DNA of 64,000 nucleotides from the NCBI GenBank assembly GCA_050084515.1, contig CM114273.1, forward strand, positions 41,416,001 through 41,480,000, written 5' to 3'. Origin of the DNA: Blasia pusilla (lineage: Eukaryota > Marchantiophyta > Marchantiopsida > Blasiales). Made by a program: the position numbers and the translations under genes. Each line of letters opens with the position of its first letter. Position 1 is the first letter of the stretch. Below, in pieces: positions 1-10,483 of this stretch. The notes beneath the pieces are model-generated. The model had not been told where the DNA came from and searched no databases. It worked only from the letters and a program-made list of their open reading frames with translations.

Positions 1-127
1 TATTTTGGAATCAAGTTTACGCAAAATTGTGAACCAATGTAAAATAAACCAAACCCTTGGCTTTAATCAAGATATTTATTATTTCATTAAGATATTTAAG
101 GAGTCATCTTGATCGTTTTTAAGAAAA

Positions 128-870
128 TTGATGATGGGCGAAGAGATGTTCGCGACTACTTTACATCGAGGTTTTGTTCGCATGGTGGGAAGCTTGATCA
201 AGGATCCACTGTATTGCACTTATCCATATTGGAATGGTGGGCACCTTGAAAATTGGTTGCGAGCATGCCATACCTTGAAGAATGGCGGGGCTAGTTTAGG
301 AGAGTTGGAAAAGATCAGATGTCTCGCAATGGCATCTAATGTCTTCCAGCTTGTGATTGCCCTTCTTGGTACCATGGAGACTGTCCCCAAGCGTGGGGTT
401 CTTTATACCGACCTTCATGCTAGGAAAATTTTCATCCATTTTGGATCCAACTCAAACCCATACATTGGGGTTGGAGATTGGGGAAATGCTTTGTGGGTTG
501 ATTAGTGCTTAGAGTCACCTCATAGATGGTGGCAGCATGAAAAAAAAAATCATGTTGGATACATAGCACCAGAGTTGACAACAAGGCCTAAGAATCTTCC
601 TCTTAGCATACCCATTGAAATCTATGCCCTATGAATGATTGTGAAAAATTTAAACTATGTGACGTACAACCTTGCTGTCAAGGATGCCCACACAAATGTG
701 AGATTTACTTATTTGGAAAGGATTCGGAAGTGGGCATTAGTTCTGAACCCCTTTGATCGCAAAATCTTAGAGTATCTTATTGCATATATCAGAGAAAATA
801 CGAAAATATTAGGCGTAGATGATGATGATTTAGGATTAAGGCCAATAACCATGATAATCTCATTGTAAAT
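128..870 (+). pseudogene. Protein-kinase-like fragment, broken
   Basis: The first 125 codons read a kinase-like C-lobe. A TDLHARKIFIHF stretch sits where HRDxKxxN is expected (His-Arg changed to Tyr-Thr), followed by GVGDWG in the DFG position. A stop follows at about 503. The next bases, about 555-630, read YIAPEL, the APE motif, in another frame, and 635-868 continue with a helical tail. The motif order VIb, VII, VIII is that of a protein kinase, but the N-lobe (glycine loop, VAIK lysine) is not visible and may lie left of the window. Interrupted frames and the atypical catalytic loop make a working kinase unlikely. The family within kinases is not recognised. Confidence 0.5.
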
Positions 871-1033
871 CCGTCTGAGGATTGTATATTTTTCATGAGA
901 AATATAAGACTTGATTGAAAAAGAAGAATATATGACTCTAAATGTTTGTAGATGATTAAGCTTGGTTGATCCATGGATGTATTTTTTGGCATCATGTCAC
1001 TATTATTAGTGCGTGCGAAGGTGAACAAGAAGG

Positions 1034-1970
1034 CGGTCTCAAGATTTGTCACGGAAGATGAATAGAAGGCATACTTGGATAGCGCCCTTGATCCACAAGT
1101 TTTGGAAGCAGAGTTGAAGAAGTTGCGGCTCAAGTGGTCGGAGCGTGCAATTGGAGAATTTGCAAGGAAAGTGGAAGAAAAAGAGTGGAAAAAAGGATTG
1201 GGCCTTATTCAATGGCCTTCCAAATTACCAGGACGTCCCCGCAAAGAAGAGGAAGTTAATGAGCAATGTATTTGTCAAGCTCAAAGTCATAGAGTTGATG
1301 AAGCACAAGGAGGTTCATTATGGTGATGTGGAGGACGGGTCTTGGAGAAGAGATAAGAGACCTAGAGTTGAAGATAGCATAATCCCACCACCACAATCAA
1401 AATGACCAAGAGGGAGCTTCATCATAATGAGCGTCATCAGGTCAATACCAGCAAGGTGGATTGTCAAGAAGCCTTAGAGGCATACTATCTTTCTTGGATA
1501 GACACAGAAAAAATCAGCCAACCGAACAAGAGACACATGACGAGAGTGAAGATGAAGGGCGAGTCCAGATGGGGGTGGAGGATTTGGAGGATAGACGAGA
1601 TATTTTGAATGACCTCAATGTAGATCGTAATATGAGCTTTGACATGATGGGCCTGGAGAGAATTGTGATCGCATTGTTCATAGCGGCGCTATTCCTAAAA
1701 TCTTTCTTCCGGAGAGTTCTTTGGAACTATGACCTAAAATGCGAGCCATGAACAGAGCGTATAGCAATTTATCCACGGCGTAGCGAGGTGATGTAGTATG
1801 ATGTTGCAGAGGAGCGGACTCAGCGCCGAGCCCTACGAAGTGCCTTCGTCTAAACTTATGACCTGACCGTAAGTAGGATCAGGATCCTTGTAACCCGCAC
1901 GGAGAGAGTTTGCAAACCCTAGTCAAATTGCTTTTAAGTCAGGGAAGTCCTTAAAAAAAAAAAAAAAAAA
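1034..1970 (+). other. Unassigned decayed coding stretch ending in an 18-base A-run
   Basis: Several short overlapping plus-strand frames rich in Lys, Glu and Arg run from about 1034 to 1750, such as a segment reading ALDPQVLEAELKKLRLKW. They look like one helical protein cut by frameshifts, perhaps the continuation of the kinase-like remnant upstream. I do not recognise a domain. A pure run of 18 A at 1953-1970 follows a less AT-rich segment and could be the tail of a retroposed transcript. No flanking duplication was found. From 1971 to 2450 I see nothing definable. Confidence 0.25.
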
Positions 1971-2451
1971 TTACACTGTGTTTGCCATACGAGAGAGTAG
2001 GTAGAGGACAAACCATTTATGACCTGGTTGATATATACCATCAATAGGCATGGAGCGAGCAACGTACGTTCATGCACTTCGCCATTTGCAGAGCTCAGGT
2101 GCCAATGGTTAATTGCTGGTTGACAAGGACCGAAAGCCTATTAGGTAAATAGCGCAATACATTCTCGTGAATTTCTTCTATCCTTCTATGTAACATCATA
2201 ACGACAAACAAAAATAAAACGGCAATAACTCCTACATAAACCACTAAAAAAATAATAGCGAGGTTATATCTTGTAAATCATAGTTTGAGAGTTTTAATGC
2301 ATTTTTTATTTGGGAGCGGAATTCAAAATTTTGAAAGGGAAACACCAAAAGTTGTGTAAGGAGCATGACGCACTTAAGAGAGAGATGGAGAGGACTACGA
2401 ATGAATCAATTGCTAGAGATGACCTTCATAGAAGACAAAGAGTTGTAATGG

Positions 2452-3054
2452 ATGACCTCACGGAGCAATGAAGGAGGGCATATGAATCCATCATGGCAAG
2501 ACGACGACAAGAGGTCATTCAAAATTGCTACAATGGAGAGTAAGGAAAACGTGGAAGAACTCACCCCTGAGAAAACTCTACTTGAGGGTCATCTCGTGAA
2601 GGAGGTTGATATGATCTTATTTCAACCGATCGAGCACTTGGACGCTAATCCGACCAGACAAGAGCAAGATTTTCCTGATTGGATGAAGGAAATCGTAGTA
2701 GTTGAAGGAGGGGCCCTCATGCCAAACAATTGGTCCAAATGCATGATCTGCTTTAACCCCATTGCCACCTAAGATTGCTACATGATAGGGATATTTAAAG
2801 CTTGTTATTGGCATCCATATTGTCTTCAAAAGGCCACGTTACTATCTCAGAAGTGTCCAACTTGTAGACAAGCTTGGTCAAGAAGAATCTATCACTTTTT
2901 TGGCATATCTTTCCGTACTCCTGATAGTAATGCACCACCTACGTATCGCAAGAAAATCAAAGAGCAAGAAAATTTCACTTTCAGTTTGGGACATCGTAGT
3001 CTGCGATCCACTAACAACCCTGAACTGAACATAGATGGGGTGGTTTACGCATAA
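2452..3054 (+). pseudogene. RING-finger-like fragment with an in-frame stop
   Basis: One frame carries an acidic segment (about residues 20-90) and then a cysteine pattern. CMIC at 2740-2751 gives the first pair, then in the same frame KACYWHPYC and KCPTCRQAW (CPTC at 2854-2865). This resembles a C3HC4 RING (CxxC ... C-H ... C ... CPxC), the domain of many E3 ubiquitin ligases. The Cys-His spacing is one residue too long, the sixth ligand is missing, and a TAA at 2770-2772 interrupts the domain. The finger is therefore degraded. It could be the C-terminal part of the same gene as the kinase-like remnant upstream; that link is inference. Confidence 0.4.
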
Positions 3055-4339
3055 ATCCCACGTCAACAAAGGATTGGTCGTGCTATGCGAGCGTGGCTGG
3101 TTTGCTTCATTGGCATGTACGATCAAAGAGACCTTATTCACACAACTGCCATAGATCTCCAAAATTGAGAGGCACAAAACTTCTTCTTTGCTCAGGAATT
3201 GAATCCATAAGAAGTTCGTGATGCCCTCAACACAACTTGACAACTTGTACTAAACTATCATCAAAATCCATTGGTGGATGACCTTGTCTTGAGGAGACTC
3301 TAATTGATCTTGCCACCTTTCTTAGGGCAAGATATCCTCAAAGGATGGGAGGGGAATATCCACGAACATACCCTTATCCTTATCGAATGCAAGAGGAACT
3401 CTTCGGATTCTTCGAGAAAGGTTGGGAGATATTTCCAACACAAGAAAGAGATGATGGTGAAGCCGTTGTTGAGTTGGAGAGGACTATTCCTCGTAGAAGG
3501 GGGACACTCATGACTAGAGCTAGGGGAAGACAAGGAAGAGTTGGTGAGACGTTTGGACTGGTGTTACACATATTTGATGATGAATCAAATTAGATAGAAT
3601 GAGTTCATATTTATATTTTTGTAATGTTCATAAGTATAAGGTTCCTCTGAATCCAGATGTTTCGTTGGGTACCACACATTTTTTATAAAAAACATTTCAG
3701 AATATTTCACTTAGGAGACTTGTGAATGTGAGCCAGTTATGAATGTTGTCCATAAAATGAGTTCATGAAATGGGTCAAAGTTTCCCCTAGGGTTATAAGT
3801 CCTTGGGTAAAGTAGAAGGTACAATGATTGAAAGGTTTGTTTGATATAAATTTAATTATTTTATTTATAAAATTAATTTTTTTGGGCATATTTTGGAATA
3901 TTTTTTACTTCTATTTGATAAGGAGATGTGATTAATTATTTTAGAAAATAATTCATATCCAAGAAGTTTAGTTTGAAATTTTTCCCCATGGGCCTATATT
4001 AAAGTGAAACATAGAACAAGGGGAATGATTTAATCATTGTAATATTGTAAATGATTTGAAAAATATGAATTAAAATTTTTTTAATTTTTTTTTCATATTT
4101 TATAAATCTATATTATAACTGGAGACCCTCTATGTACAAGAAGAGAAAATATGTGGTATGCCAAGATAAAATAACAATATGGTTTAATTTTGTACCTTGA
4201 CTAACATTACATAGGTAGGGAAAATCAATTTCAACGACGGACTAGAATATTTGTATTCATTACTTATTATTTAGTAGTTTCATTAATTTACATGATAACG
4301 GATGATCCTAGGTGTATGATAAGAGTAGTGGGGATCATG
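3055..4339. other. Non-genic, decayed frames then AT-rich DNA
   Basis: From 3055 to 3600 there are short plus-strand frames interrupted by stops, possibly the tail of the RING-like remnant, with no recognisable domain. From 3600 to 4339 the sequence is AT-rich and I see no gene, RNA or repeat structure in it. Confidence 0.4.
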
Positions 4340-5785
4340 TGTACCAAAGTTCAACTCAAGATGAGATACTTGGACAAGATGTTCAATGAAGAGACCTTCT
4401 TTTCATTGAAGGTTTAAGGGTGTGGGTTCAAAAAATGAGTTAACAATTTTTGAGCTTTTGGTCACAATTCTATTTTGCTTGAAACTTTGCAAGAGAGTTA
4501 TATCCACCTTGGGGATGATGTGTATGAAATTTCAACTCTAGATGAGATACTTGGACAAGATGTTCAATGAAAAGACCTTCTTTTCATTGAAGGTTTAAGG
4601 GCATTAGTTGAAAAAATGAGTTAACAATTTTTTAGCTTTTGGTCACAATTCTATTTTTCTTGAAACTTTGCAAGAGAGTTACATCCACCTTGGGGATGAT
4701 GTGTACCAAATTTCAGCTCTAGATGAGATACTTTGACAAGATATTTAATGAAAAGACCTTTTCATTGAAGGTTTAAGGGCACTAGTTAAAAAAATGAATT
4801 AACAATTTTTGAGATTTTGGTCACACTTCTATTTTGCTTGAAACTTTGCAAGAGAGTTATATCCACCTTAGGGATGATGTGTACCAAATTTTAGCTCTAG
4901 ATGAGATACTTTGACAAGATGTTCAATGAAAATACCTTCTTTTCATTGAAGGTTTAAGGGATGTAGCTATCTTTCAGAGTTTCAAGAAAAATTGAGTTGT
5001 GTGCAAAAGCTCAAAATTTTTTAACTTATTTTTTGAACCCGCGCCATTAAACCTTCAATGAAAATGGGGTCTTTTTATTTTTCATCTTGTCCAAGTATTT
5101 TATCCAGAGCTGAAACTTGGTCCACTTCATCCCCATGGTGTATGTAGCTCTCTTGTAAAGTTTCAAGCAAAATGGAATTGTGACCAAAAGCTCAAAATTT
5201 GTTAACTCATTTTTTGAACTTGCGCCATTAAACCTTCAATGAAAATGGAATCTTTCATTGAACATCGTATCCAACTTTCTCATCTTGAGTTGAACTTTGG
5301 CACACTTCATCCCCATGGTGTATGTAGTTCTCTTGCAAAGTTTCAAGCAAACTAGAATTATGACCAAAAGCTCAAAACTTGTTAACTCATTTTTTGAACG
5401 AGTGCCCTTAAACCTTCAATGAAAAGAAGGTCTTTTCAGTAAACATCTGGTCCAAGTATCTCATCTAGAGCTGAAATTTGGTACACAAGATCCCAAAGGT
5501 GGATGTAGCTCTCTTACATATATAGTTTCAAGCAAAATAGAATTATGATTAAAAGCTAAAAAATTATTAACTTATTTTTTGATCACGTGCCTTTTAACCT
5601 TCAATGAAAAGAAGGTGTCTTCATCGAACATCTTGTCAAACTATCTCATCTTGATATGAACTTTGATACACATGATCCCCAAGATAGATGTAGTTTTTTT
5701 GTAAAGTTTCAAGAAAAATAGGATTATGGCCAAAAGCTCAAAAATTGTTAACTCATTTTTTGAACCCGTGCCTTTGAACCTGTGA
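4340..5785. repeat. Head-to-head array of ~180-bp repeats
   Basis: A block anchored by GATGAGATACTTGGACAAG recurs at 4360, 4541, 4722 and 4900 (periods 181, 181, 178). After about 4975 the same unit continues on the opposite strand, anchored by GTTAACTCATTTTTTGAAC and variants near 5020, 5198, 5380, 5566 and 5745. The array is about four direct units joined to about five inverted ones, so the two halves can fold on each other. The units differ by scattered substitutions, so the array is not recent. No coding potential. It could be a foldback transposon or a seed of satellite DNA. Confidence 0.8.
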
Positions 5786-6200
5786 GAAAATAGAATGTGA
5801 AGAAATCACTTAAATCTTTACAAATCTTGGAGATAAAAGCTGGCCTAATCCGTCCGTTTGCTCACAGAAGAGCTTTGATGGAACTTGAACATGGAGATAA
5901 CTCGACATACGAGAATGCGCTACCGCTGCGGCTCCTGACTATTTCACTACTCGGGAAACTAAGGTTTTTTACCTATTTTACTTTGTTTCTATATATAGAA
6001 ATTTTTTGCATGATGGTGCCTTGCACCTTGATGCAATATAGGGTTAGATAATCCTAGTAACGCTACTCCATAAACCACCTGGGTCATATTACTATGACTC
6101 CTTCCATGTCTAAGTCGTAACCATCAATTTAGGCTTCTCCTCATACAAAGAGGCCAACCAGATTAATGGTGCTGAGAGAAGTGGATATTGAGAATCCAAC
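5770..6200 (+). repeat. Dispersed repeat, copy A (partner at 55.6-56.06 kb)
   Basis: This segment matches the reverse complement of 55615-56062 along its length. Examples are the block around TGCAATATAGGGTTAGATAA near 6033 and a GCTGAGAGAAGTGGAT end near 6180. It directly abuts the 180-bp array, so the array may belong to the same element. Small frames in it are not convincing genes. Confidence 0.65.
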
Positions 6201-6537
6201 AAAGCCTTCATTAAAAAGAAGGTCTTTTCATTTTGCATAGTGTCCATTTTAAAAATCTTTTTTCATAGAATCTATTTTTTAATCTAAATATGCAATAAAG
6301 TCTTCTTTCCATAAAATCATACATTTCAATTTGATCATCCATATAAAAATCATTGCTTTATTAGCAAGAATGTTACAAAAAGGAATTTCTTCAAAATGAC
6401 ATTCTTACAATAGTATTTATAAAATAAGTTTGCTACAACTATTTATTAATCCGTTTCACTAAAGTCACTAACTAGTCTACATCTATGGTTGGGTCCGATG
6501 GATTGAGATATAGGCAGTAATTTGGCCTCTCAAGAGT
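6201..6537. other. AT-rich spacer
   Basis: I see no coding, repeat or RNA structure here apart from AT-rich sequence between a dispersed repeat and the hAT relic. Confidence 0.4.
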
Positions 6538-8440
6538 TCAAAGTCGGGTGGATGGGCGACGATTTCTTATTGCAATTATTTCATCATCGGAGGAAATGTA
6601 TGAACTATCCATGCCATGATTAATGGGGTGAGAGTTTGGAACAATAGGTATGAGAACATCATGATCATTATCATTAGGCTCATTAACTAAGTCCGCTCTT
6701 TCAAGATTCAAAGATTGTGGAGGAGAATCCCGCATAGGTTGACTAGACTCGATGGAATAATTTTGAATTCCTACTGGTACAAAAATTTGAGGGTCATAGA
6801 TAATGTTAGCAGAAGTGCTGGGTAGATTCGCTTCTCTTGAATTCCTCCATTGTTGCTCTTCCTCGTTCTCTCGAGTCCAATGTTCTATTACATCGTCATC
6901 TTTGTCTCTTCCAAGACCCTCGGAGTCAAAGTTTTTAGTGTTGCCAATATGAGTATCTTGCCTCCCTTTGGTGCCATAAATGCCACAAAGCACATCCACA
7001 TCCACATCCTCTAGGTCCTAATCTTGCAAGCCGAGGTTATCTTCATGATTATCATTACGGTTTCTTGCTTGTAAGCTAGACTCACTACCATATTCTAGCA
7101 AGTGGTTTCTTCCTCTTCAGCGGAGATTTCTTCCTCTCCGCTGAAGAGGAAGAAACCACTTGCATTAAATAGACTTAGCCATAGAGTGAAATGTTGGTGC
7201 ATCTTGACCGTACATGCTCCACCAATCAGAGGGGCTAAATGAATCGTCAACTTCCCTACCAAACTCATCCACAAATAGTTCGTGATGGTTCACAATGGTG
7301 CCCAACTCTCACAAACAAGTAGCTACGTAAGAATTAGCCTTGGCAACATTGAGGCCATACACCCCCTTTGCATAAAATTTCAGATATTTTTTAAATCTCT
7401 TATACAGTCAGCATTTGAAGTGACGTCTTGACCACTATCAAGAAGATTGTTAGGGGAAAAAATGTAGCCTATTGCATGTAACTTGTTGTGGATAAGTGCC
7501 CACCGCCTAAAAATAACGTCAACTATTTATGTAGCTCTGGAAATTGTCACAAAAAATTGTGACGTCTTCCAACCACACCTGACCATGGAGTTACAAAAAA
7601 AGAATGGGTCTCTTCCATTATCTCAAATATACGATGATAAATACGCCTCGTTGTTGCTTTATGACCATCACACTCTCTCAACAGAATAATAGTTGGCAAA
7701 GTCGCAACAAACAACTCCTCACCTTCTATCAAAAAATCGTGATTGGCAACAATAGTGTCAATCTCTCATGGTTTTTCCCTTTGCCTCGCATCCCTCCCAT
7801 TGAAATACTCCCTATAAGCATTTATGGCCACCATGGCATAGAACGCCTCCCTCAATTCTAAGCCACGTCCCAACATGATAAAGTTTGTGGCAAAGTGTGT
7901 GTTTGCAGGACGCAACAATCGTCTCTTCACTAGATTGGTTTTCATGAATTTGGTCATCATCCAAGTTCATTCTAGTCTTCACAAATACTACCATCTCACG
8001 AGCTTGTGAAAAAATTCTATCCACATACCTAAGGCCATTAACCCCATTCTTCGCATACTAGATCAAGAGAATGTGATACCCATCTATCCCAAAAAATATG
8101 AGGAAACTTTGCTTCAATAAGTTTCCGTGCTACTCGCTCATTGCTAGCATTGTCTATCACAAGTTGGAACACATTCTTTAGACAAATGCGCATGATAGTC
8201 CTCTCTATGTGACGTGCCAACCATTCGGCCGTTTGGGATTCCCCGGCCTTTGGCGTCTACCGACTCAATCATGACCTCACCTTGTGGACACGAGACCATG
8301 ATGTTCACTAAAGACTCGCTCCTCACATTGGTCTTAGAATTTGTGATGATTGTGGCCCCCAAATGCAAATTATCCAATATTCCATCGACTTTTTCCTTCA
8401 CCTTCCCCATATATTTCTCAAATAGGATGGTGTGCAACGA
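6538..8440 (-). mobile_element. hAT-type transposase relic
   Basis: Minus-strand frames in order resemble a plant hAT (DUF659-type) transposase. TNSKTNVRSESLVNIMVSCP at about 8310-8360 is the DUF659 core. Then come LVIDNASNERVARKLIEAKF with FPHIFWDRWVSHSLDLV at about 8060-8170 and FATNFIMLGRGLELREAFYA at about 7830-7890. A WWSMYGQ box near 7200 sits at the start of the dimerisation region. The last frame (7005-6538) is acidic and unassigned, perhaps the C-terminal tail. Frames change repeatedly and stops are present, so the element is dead. No terminal inverted repeats or 8-bp target duplications were found by eye. Confidence 0.75.
7098..7163. repeat. Perfect 29-bp inverted repeat with 8-base loop
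   Basis: Arms 7098-7126 and 7135-7163 are exact reverse complements around an 8-base TTTCTTCC loop. The core is TTTCTTCCTCTTCAGCGGA. It lies inside the C-terminal half of the hAT relic and would interrupt its reading frame. Such perfection in otherwise decayed sequence implies a recent foldback duplication or selection; I favour the former. Confidence 0.9.
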
Positions 8441-8484
8441 ATTGGAACTAGGACCTTAGTAACCCTTCATCTTTGTTGTTGCCA

Positions 8485-8760
8485 AGACTGCTTGTTTGAG
8501 CCCGCGCCAAGCCTGCCCCCAACCTAAAAGCTCGCGCAGGTGTCGGCCCTCTGGTTGCAAGCCCGTGCTCCTGCACGCGGCCTGCCTTGAGGGGCCCGCG
8601 ATGCGCATGTGGCCGGCCTGCAGCTCGCATCCTTCATCCTAGCCCGCACCTGTTCCTACGGATGGAGCCTACACACTCAACCCGGGCTCGCGACCGGTTT
8701 TCCATGTGTGTCCCATAGACAGACTTGTCTCTTTCCATGCAAACTTGATGTGTATACACA
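8485..8760. repeat. GCCCGC-rich island, short copy
   Basis: GC-rich sequence with many GCCCGC/GCCTGC words abuts the hAT relic. Its right part (from TTCATCCTAGCCCGCACCTG near 8630 to about 8760) matches 26670-26850, so this is a dispersed repeat. Open frames on both strands are by-products of composition. Confidence 0.65.
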
Positions 8761-9796
8761 TCAGAAAGTTAATCTATATATCATTTACTTGAATCATATT
8801 AAAAGGAATGAAAATGGATACAAAAAAGTAAAGAAAATAAAATTATTATTCAACTAGCATAAAAATTTCTTGCCATAAAAGGGAAAGGGAAAACTTGCCA
8901 TAAAAGGACTAATGCAATTAATAGGGCGGCTCAAGGCATCCTTTGACAATTACAAGGTGCCTACTTAAAAAAATGATATTAATTACAAGAAGGTTCTTGG
9001 GGAGGTACTTTGTTGGATTTTCTATGATATTTCCTAATCTCGCAAAAAAAGAACATCATCCTTTTCAATTTGATATCGTATTTTTATGAATTTTTTAATA
9101 AATGTTTATTTTATTATTGGAAACCCTACATGCATATTACACATAATAAGGCACAATAGTGAGATAATAAGAAAAGATAATAACAAGTCTACACTATTTT
9201 CCATAATTCACATGTGATACTTTGGGAAGGGAAAATGAATTTGAATGGGTTCGCTGTGTTTTTTTCTCACAATCTAACCTACCCTCATGTCCTTCACAAA
9301 GGTATAATAACTAACTCTCAAATTCTCCCCTCTCAAGGCCGCACACTTACTAAGATTAACTAATAATTTGATTTTTTGGCTGTTAGTTTGGTGGGAGGAA
9401 TAGATGTTATTTAAAGTGTTATGGAAGGATGAAATTGTTTAAAAGAGAAGAATATTTTTTATTTTATTCAAAAAATAAAGTCATTTAGAAGAATGAAGTG
9501 TTACTACTCCTTGAAAATTTTTAAAATAAATAATAATAATAATTGTGAGACTACAAATAAATCACTTCCAAAAATCCATTTCATACGCTAACACCATCAT
9601 GATAACTAGTATATGTGCTAGCATACTAACTAGAATACTTGACATAAGCTAGGTCTGTTCCCTATGGGGATGGCTGGAGCTCCTTTGAACCGCCCTAATA
9701 TCAGACGTCTTAGTATCTTATGAACCATTATGGTTGACTTCACTCAAACATTGCCACGAGCATTTAATGCGCATTATGTCATGGAGAAAGATGTAG
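8761..9796. other. AT-rich flank shared with receptor kinase copy 2
   Basis: There is no gene. From about 9200 to 9796 it corresponds, inverted and diverged, to about 18270-18800 upstream of receptor kinase copy 2. Shared words include CACATGTGA, TTTGGTGGGAGGA and TCCCTATGGGGA. This places the left edge of the duplicated segment near 9200. Confidence 0.55.
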
Positions 9797-9949
9797 TTTA
9801 TATATTATTATTGAGAGGTGCTTTCATTTTGGGATCACATATTTTTTGGCCGATAGAATCATAGCTGTTTAAGTCAATTTTAATTATTTCGGTGGCGAAT
9901 TCAAAATTATACATTATTTTAATCCGTTCAACGCACGGGCACATTCTAG
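9797..9949 (+). mobile_element. Mini-Helitron in the 5' flank of receptor kinase copy 1
   Basis: The 5' end reads TTTATATATTATTATTGAG (TC mutated to TT). The 3' end has a GTTCAACGCACGGGC hairpin region and finishes in CTAG followed by T. These are non-autonomous Helitron termini: 5' TC, a 3' hairpin about 10 bases before CTRR, and insertion at AT. The same element sits upstream of copy 3 at 47176-47323, and a truncated one upstream of copy 2. Confidence 0.6.
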
Positions 9950-10240
9950 TCATATTACGGTAGCGATCTTGGGCTTTATCAGTTTGAACGTGAATATGGT
10001 GTAGGGGATTAATCGAAAGGTCTAACAGAATGGCCGAGAATGAAGGTCAGAATCCTCAGATTTGATACAGGACTTCGATGAAGACTAAAAAGCAAATTTG
10101 ACTTCCCACATTAATCACAGCGACAGACGGATATTTCCCCATTCAATCTGTTTCGGAAATGCTCGATGATGATTATGATGATGATGACCACCCTTCACTT
10201 TTGACTTTGCTACAATTGCAACAATCACGCCTTGTCACGA

Positions 10241-10323
10241 ATCGGTGTAGCTATCCGCTTCGTTCGCGAGCATTACTTGTCGTAAGCTTTGATCGCTGTC
10301 ACCTGTGCGTGTCCTGACGTAAG
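10241..10323 (+). promoter_or_regulatory. Putative promoter segment of receptor kinase copy 1
   Basis: This stretch, about 170-240 bases before the proposed ATG, is nearly identical to the region upstream of copy 3. It contains CACCTG at 10300-10305 where copy 3 has the G-box CACGTG, and a TGACGTAAGG motif at 10315-10323 of the ACGT-core bZIP type. No convincing TATA box was placed. The first 76 bases are duplicated inside the gene at 11298-11373. Confidence 0.45.
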
Positions 10324-10483
10324 GGGTTTTCCCGACAGTTATTTAGCGGCGCTGTGATAGAGAGCGCTTTCGTCGAGTCCATTGGCAATCCATTCAGGAG
10401 GGGGCTTCTTTGCAATTCTGTACCTCTCTCATCGATGTTCTAGAACAAGTTATCGAGAGCGACGTGCATGTCACCGGTGCATC

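Noticed and set aside
4340-5785. CRISPR-like array
   Set aside because: Units are contiguous ~180-bp repeats without unique spacers, half are inverted, and the context is a plant genome.
10382-10483. Upstream in-frame codons before ATG 10484 (and 46801-46676 in copy 3) as the receptor N-terminus
   Set aside because: The segment is Arg/Cys-rich and would bury the signal peptide; starting at MAFYLMGRRE puts the hydrophobic core at the usual distance.
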